Source of the DNA: Bemisia tabaci
Taxonomy: Eukaryota > Arthropoda > Insecta > Hemiptera > Aleyrodidae
Direction: 5' to 3'
Length of the DNA: 64,000 nt
NCBI RefSeq assembly: GCF_918797505.1
Contig: NC_092801.1
Span: 16,244,001-16,308,000 of the forward strand
The notes below the pieces were generated by a model, which saw only the letters and a program-made list of their open reading frames with translations, had not been told where the DNA came from and ran no database searches. This document shows positions 62,398 through 64,000 of this stretch, in pieces. The position numbers and the translations under genes were made by a program. The first letter of the stretch is position 1. Every line of letters starts with the position of its first letter.

Positions 62398-62725
62398 CAC
62401 TGGAAAAAACAAAAAAACACATTGGATCTAGAGTCCAGACTCCTAAAAACATCGACAAGAAAAAATACTCTTGATTCAATCAGATTTAACCTTAAATCAA
62501 GAACCCAGACTCTTAATTTGAGCGAATTTCCATTTGATTTAAGCTAGAAAGAATACTCTTGATTCAATCAGATTTAACCTTAAATCAAGAACCCAGACTC
62601 TTAATTTGAGCGGATTTCCATTTGATTTAAGCTTTAATCTGATTGAATCAAGAGTATTTTTTCTTGTCAATGTTTTCAAGAGTCTGGACTCTAGATCCAA
62701 TGTGTTTTTTTTTTTTTTTTCAGTG
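62398..62725. mobile_element. Family A foldback MITE with an internal duplication (A8)
   Basis: CACTGGAAAAAACAAAAAAA to TTTTTTTTCAGTG, 328 bp. An ~85-bp part of the left arm (ACTCTTGATTCAATCAGATT to CCATTTGATTTAAGCT) occurs twice in tandem at about 62465-62547 and 62552-62632. CA on both sides. Confidence 0.88.
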
Positions 62726-62911
62726 CATACATTGAATATTTCTATTGGGAGAGTATTTTCACGACGGCTCTAGAATCCACTTTTGGTTGACTCAGCTACC
62801 TCGGACTTTGTGAAGTTCTTAAAAACCAAAAGATAGGGCAGAAATTTTACGTAGATTTTTTAAAATGACGTAGTGAGGTTTGTTTTGAGGTTTTTTCATA
62901 TTTTCTTTTTA

Positions 62912-62914
<3 letters not shown>

Positions 62915-62962
<48 letters not shown>
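62915..62962 (+). repeat. Poly(A) run of 48
   Basis: An uninterrupted run of A preceded by TTTTCTTTTTATGT. It could be the tail of a retroposed sequence, but the 190 bp upstream shows no gene or SINE features that I recognise. Confidence 0.9.
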
Positions 62963-62965
<3 letters not shown>

Positions 62966-63216
62966 CCCGAGTTTCTGAATCGTTACAATGAGGACACATA
63001 TTTTTTTCCTTTACTTATGGTAAAAACCGGAGCAGAGAGGCAAGAATGATGATACGTAATCCTAGTTTAACGGCGATTTTAGCGTCGCGCGAGCCAAGGA
63101 AGGGAGCTCAGTCGAGTGTCGAGTCATATTCACAATGTGATGCGCCTTTCAATATACTTAGCGCCAATGTGCCTATACCCGCAGTCGAGTGGTTATCGCG
63201 ATCGCGAATAACTCTC

Positions 63217-63365
63217 GCATTGCGTTTGGTGCAATGCGAGAAGTATTCATGCAGTCTTGTAGGCGCTAATATGCGTGTGAGGCCGACCGCACTGTTTGGC
63301 GCAATGCGTAAAGTATTCCTACAACCTTGCAGGCGCTGATATGAGTTTGACACCGACCGCACTGT
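63217..63365 (+). repeat. Two units of the K-associated minisatellite
   Basis: GCAATGCGAGAAGTATTCAT and GCAATGCGTAAAGTATTCCT with CTTGTAGGCGCT and GCCGACCGCACTG. No K termini are nearby. Confidence 0.75.
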
Positions 63366-63725
63366 CGTTTTGAGGGTATCATCATGACATTGAGTCAAAT
63401 TGCATATTTAGTATAGTATAGCATATATTTATACTAGGTTTTGGAACATACTGTATGCATTTTACTTCCAAAAAATGTTTTACTATACTGCGGCAACTCG
63501 AGAAGACATCAAGTGCTCTTGGCATTTGCAAAAACTCTCCCAGCAAAGTGAAATCCATCCGTCATCAACAGGCGAATTTTATTTTATTTTTTTCTCAACA
63601 ATTATCATTTTAGGGGAAAAATAGCGTTGAATTAAAATTATATCTTACCTGATTACATTGTCGGTTTGTCGGTGTGGGGTCTCTACATTTTATCTGATCT
63701 CCAAGACTCCACGTCCAGAGCTCAC
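63366..63725. other. Unassigned AT-rich sequence
   Basis: No frame or terminus recognised. Confidence 0.35.
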
Positions 63726-63892
63726 CAGTGGCGAGGGGAAAATGATCGATTATCGATATTTTCCAATTTGAAACTATGATAAAAAATTGATTATTAACTC
63801 GGGTGTTCGTTGCGAACACCCTGTCTATCGATATTTTTCCATAGGTTTAAATGGTAGATCGATCGATATATCGCAGAGCACGGCACGCTACT
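63726..63892. mobile_element. Family B element, diverged (B8)
   Basis: CAGTGGCGAGGGGAAAATGA at the left, GATATATCGCAGAGCACG and GCACGCTACT at the right, GGTGTTCGTTGCGAACACC in the centre. CTCAC lies at both ends, so the duplication is obscured by loss of the last bases. Confidence 0.8.
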
Positions 63893-63934
63893 CACCGTCG
63901 CAATCGGTCCCACTGCGCATCCATAAACAATACC

Positions 63935-64000
63935 GCAAGCTCCTCTTTACTTTTCTGCCCTTCCGTTCAAGTCCCCCATGGCGACGATTACCGCGGCCGT
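63935..64000 (+). repeat. U-like block at the window edge
   Basis: CTCTTTACTTTTCTGCCCTT and CCGTTCAAGTCCCCCATGG resemble the U block. The sequence continues off the window. Confidence 0.45.

Noticed and set aside
1364..62547. Recurrent 70-128 codon frames reading like LDLESRLLKTLTRKRTLDSI
   Set aside because: They fall entirely in family A palindromes and are open on both strands for that reason. They are not a protein family.
62026..62547. 173-codon frame
   Set aside because: The last third is inside A8, so it cannot be an intact gene.
63644..63660. Minus-strand CAG|GTAAGATA recursive site
   Set aside because: There is no pyrimidine tract before the CAG on that strand.

Overview
The window looks like insect nuclear DNA dominated by small non-autonomous DNA transposons. 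I found no protein-coding gene, functional tRNA, rRNA or CRISPR array that I can support with confidence. Several repeat families (the GCGGGCTGATTATTGAAA foldback, the CTGCCGTGCTAAGGAAGAAC element, the CAGTGGCGTGGCGTG element, the ATGGACCACTAGACAAGG foldback) are ones I associate from memory with hemipteran, specifically whitefly (Bemisia tabaci-like), sequence. That assignment is recollection, about 0.6, and was not checked.

Layout: 1-620 is AT-rich degenerate repeat. From about 1.3 to 64 kb the sequence alternates between foldback or TIR elements and short stretches, often GC-rich, without recognisable coding content. I group the elements into letter families used throughout. A is CACTGGAAA foldbacks. 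B is CAGTGGCGTGGCGTG hAT-like MITEs. C is CACTGAAAA elements rich in GGTAATTTTACC. D is TTGGACGTATTTCT palindromes. E is ~500-bp ATGGAGATGTTGCATG foldbacks. F is CMGTAGAGTCTCG elements. G is GAGTCCCTTTATACTGAG elements. H is CTGCCGTGCTAAGGAAGAAC elements. I is GCACAGTGGATCGAGTC elements. J is GCGGGCTGATTATTGAAA foldbacks. K is CAGGGCCGGATTTA hAT-like elements. L is CAGATACGTAGCTAGG. M is CACGGAGAAAAAAAC foldbacks. N is CACGGAAAGAAA foldbacks. O is TAGAGTACC hAT-like elements. P to Z and later are foldbacks seen once or twice. U is a short repeat linked to H.

Insertions are often nested: hAT inside A inside J at 12.3-13.4 kb, K inside J at 19-20 kb, M inside O at 35.5 kb, M inside a tRNA-derived SINE at 39.4 kb, B inside C at 38.4 kb, B inside D at 41.3 kb, L inside J at 51.5 kb, H+U+H inside J at 52.7 kb, A inside I at 60.7 kb. 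The nests give empty-site information, so target-site duplications can be read directly: 8 bp for B, K, O and the 12.6 kb hAT; 2 bp (TA, CA or TG, once AG) for A, M, N and at least one C copy; 4 bp for H.

The most interesting signal outside the elements is three + strand loci (20.70, 43.93 and 58.31 kb). At each, a pyrimidine-rich 3' splice site is fused directly to a 5' splice site consensus (AG|GTRAG) and followed 38-49 nt downstream by a second 5' splice site. That is the architecture of recursive splice sites with a recursive-splicing exon. With the lack of coding exons, it suggests that the window is part of a very long intron of a + strand gene. A second surprise is that all three copies of family C carry a similar YAG|GTAAG motif internally.
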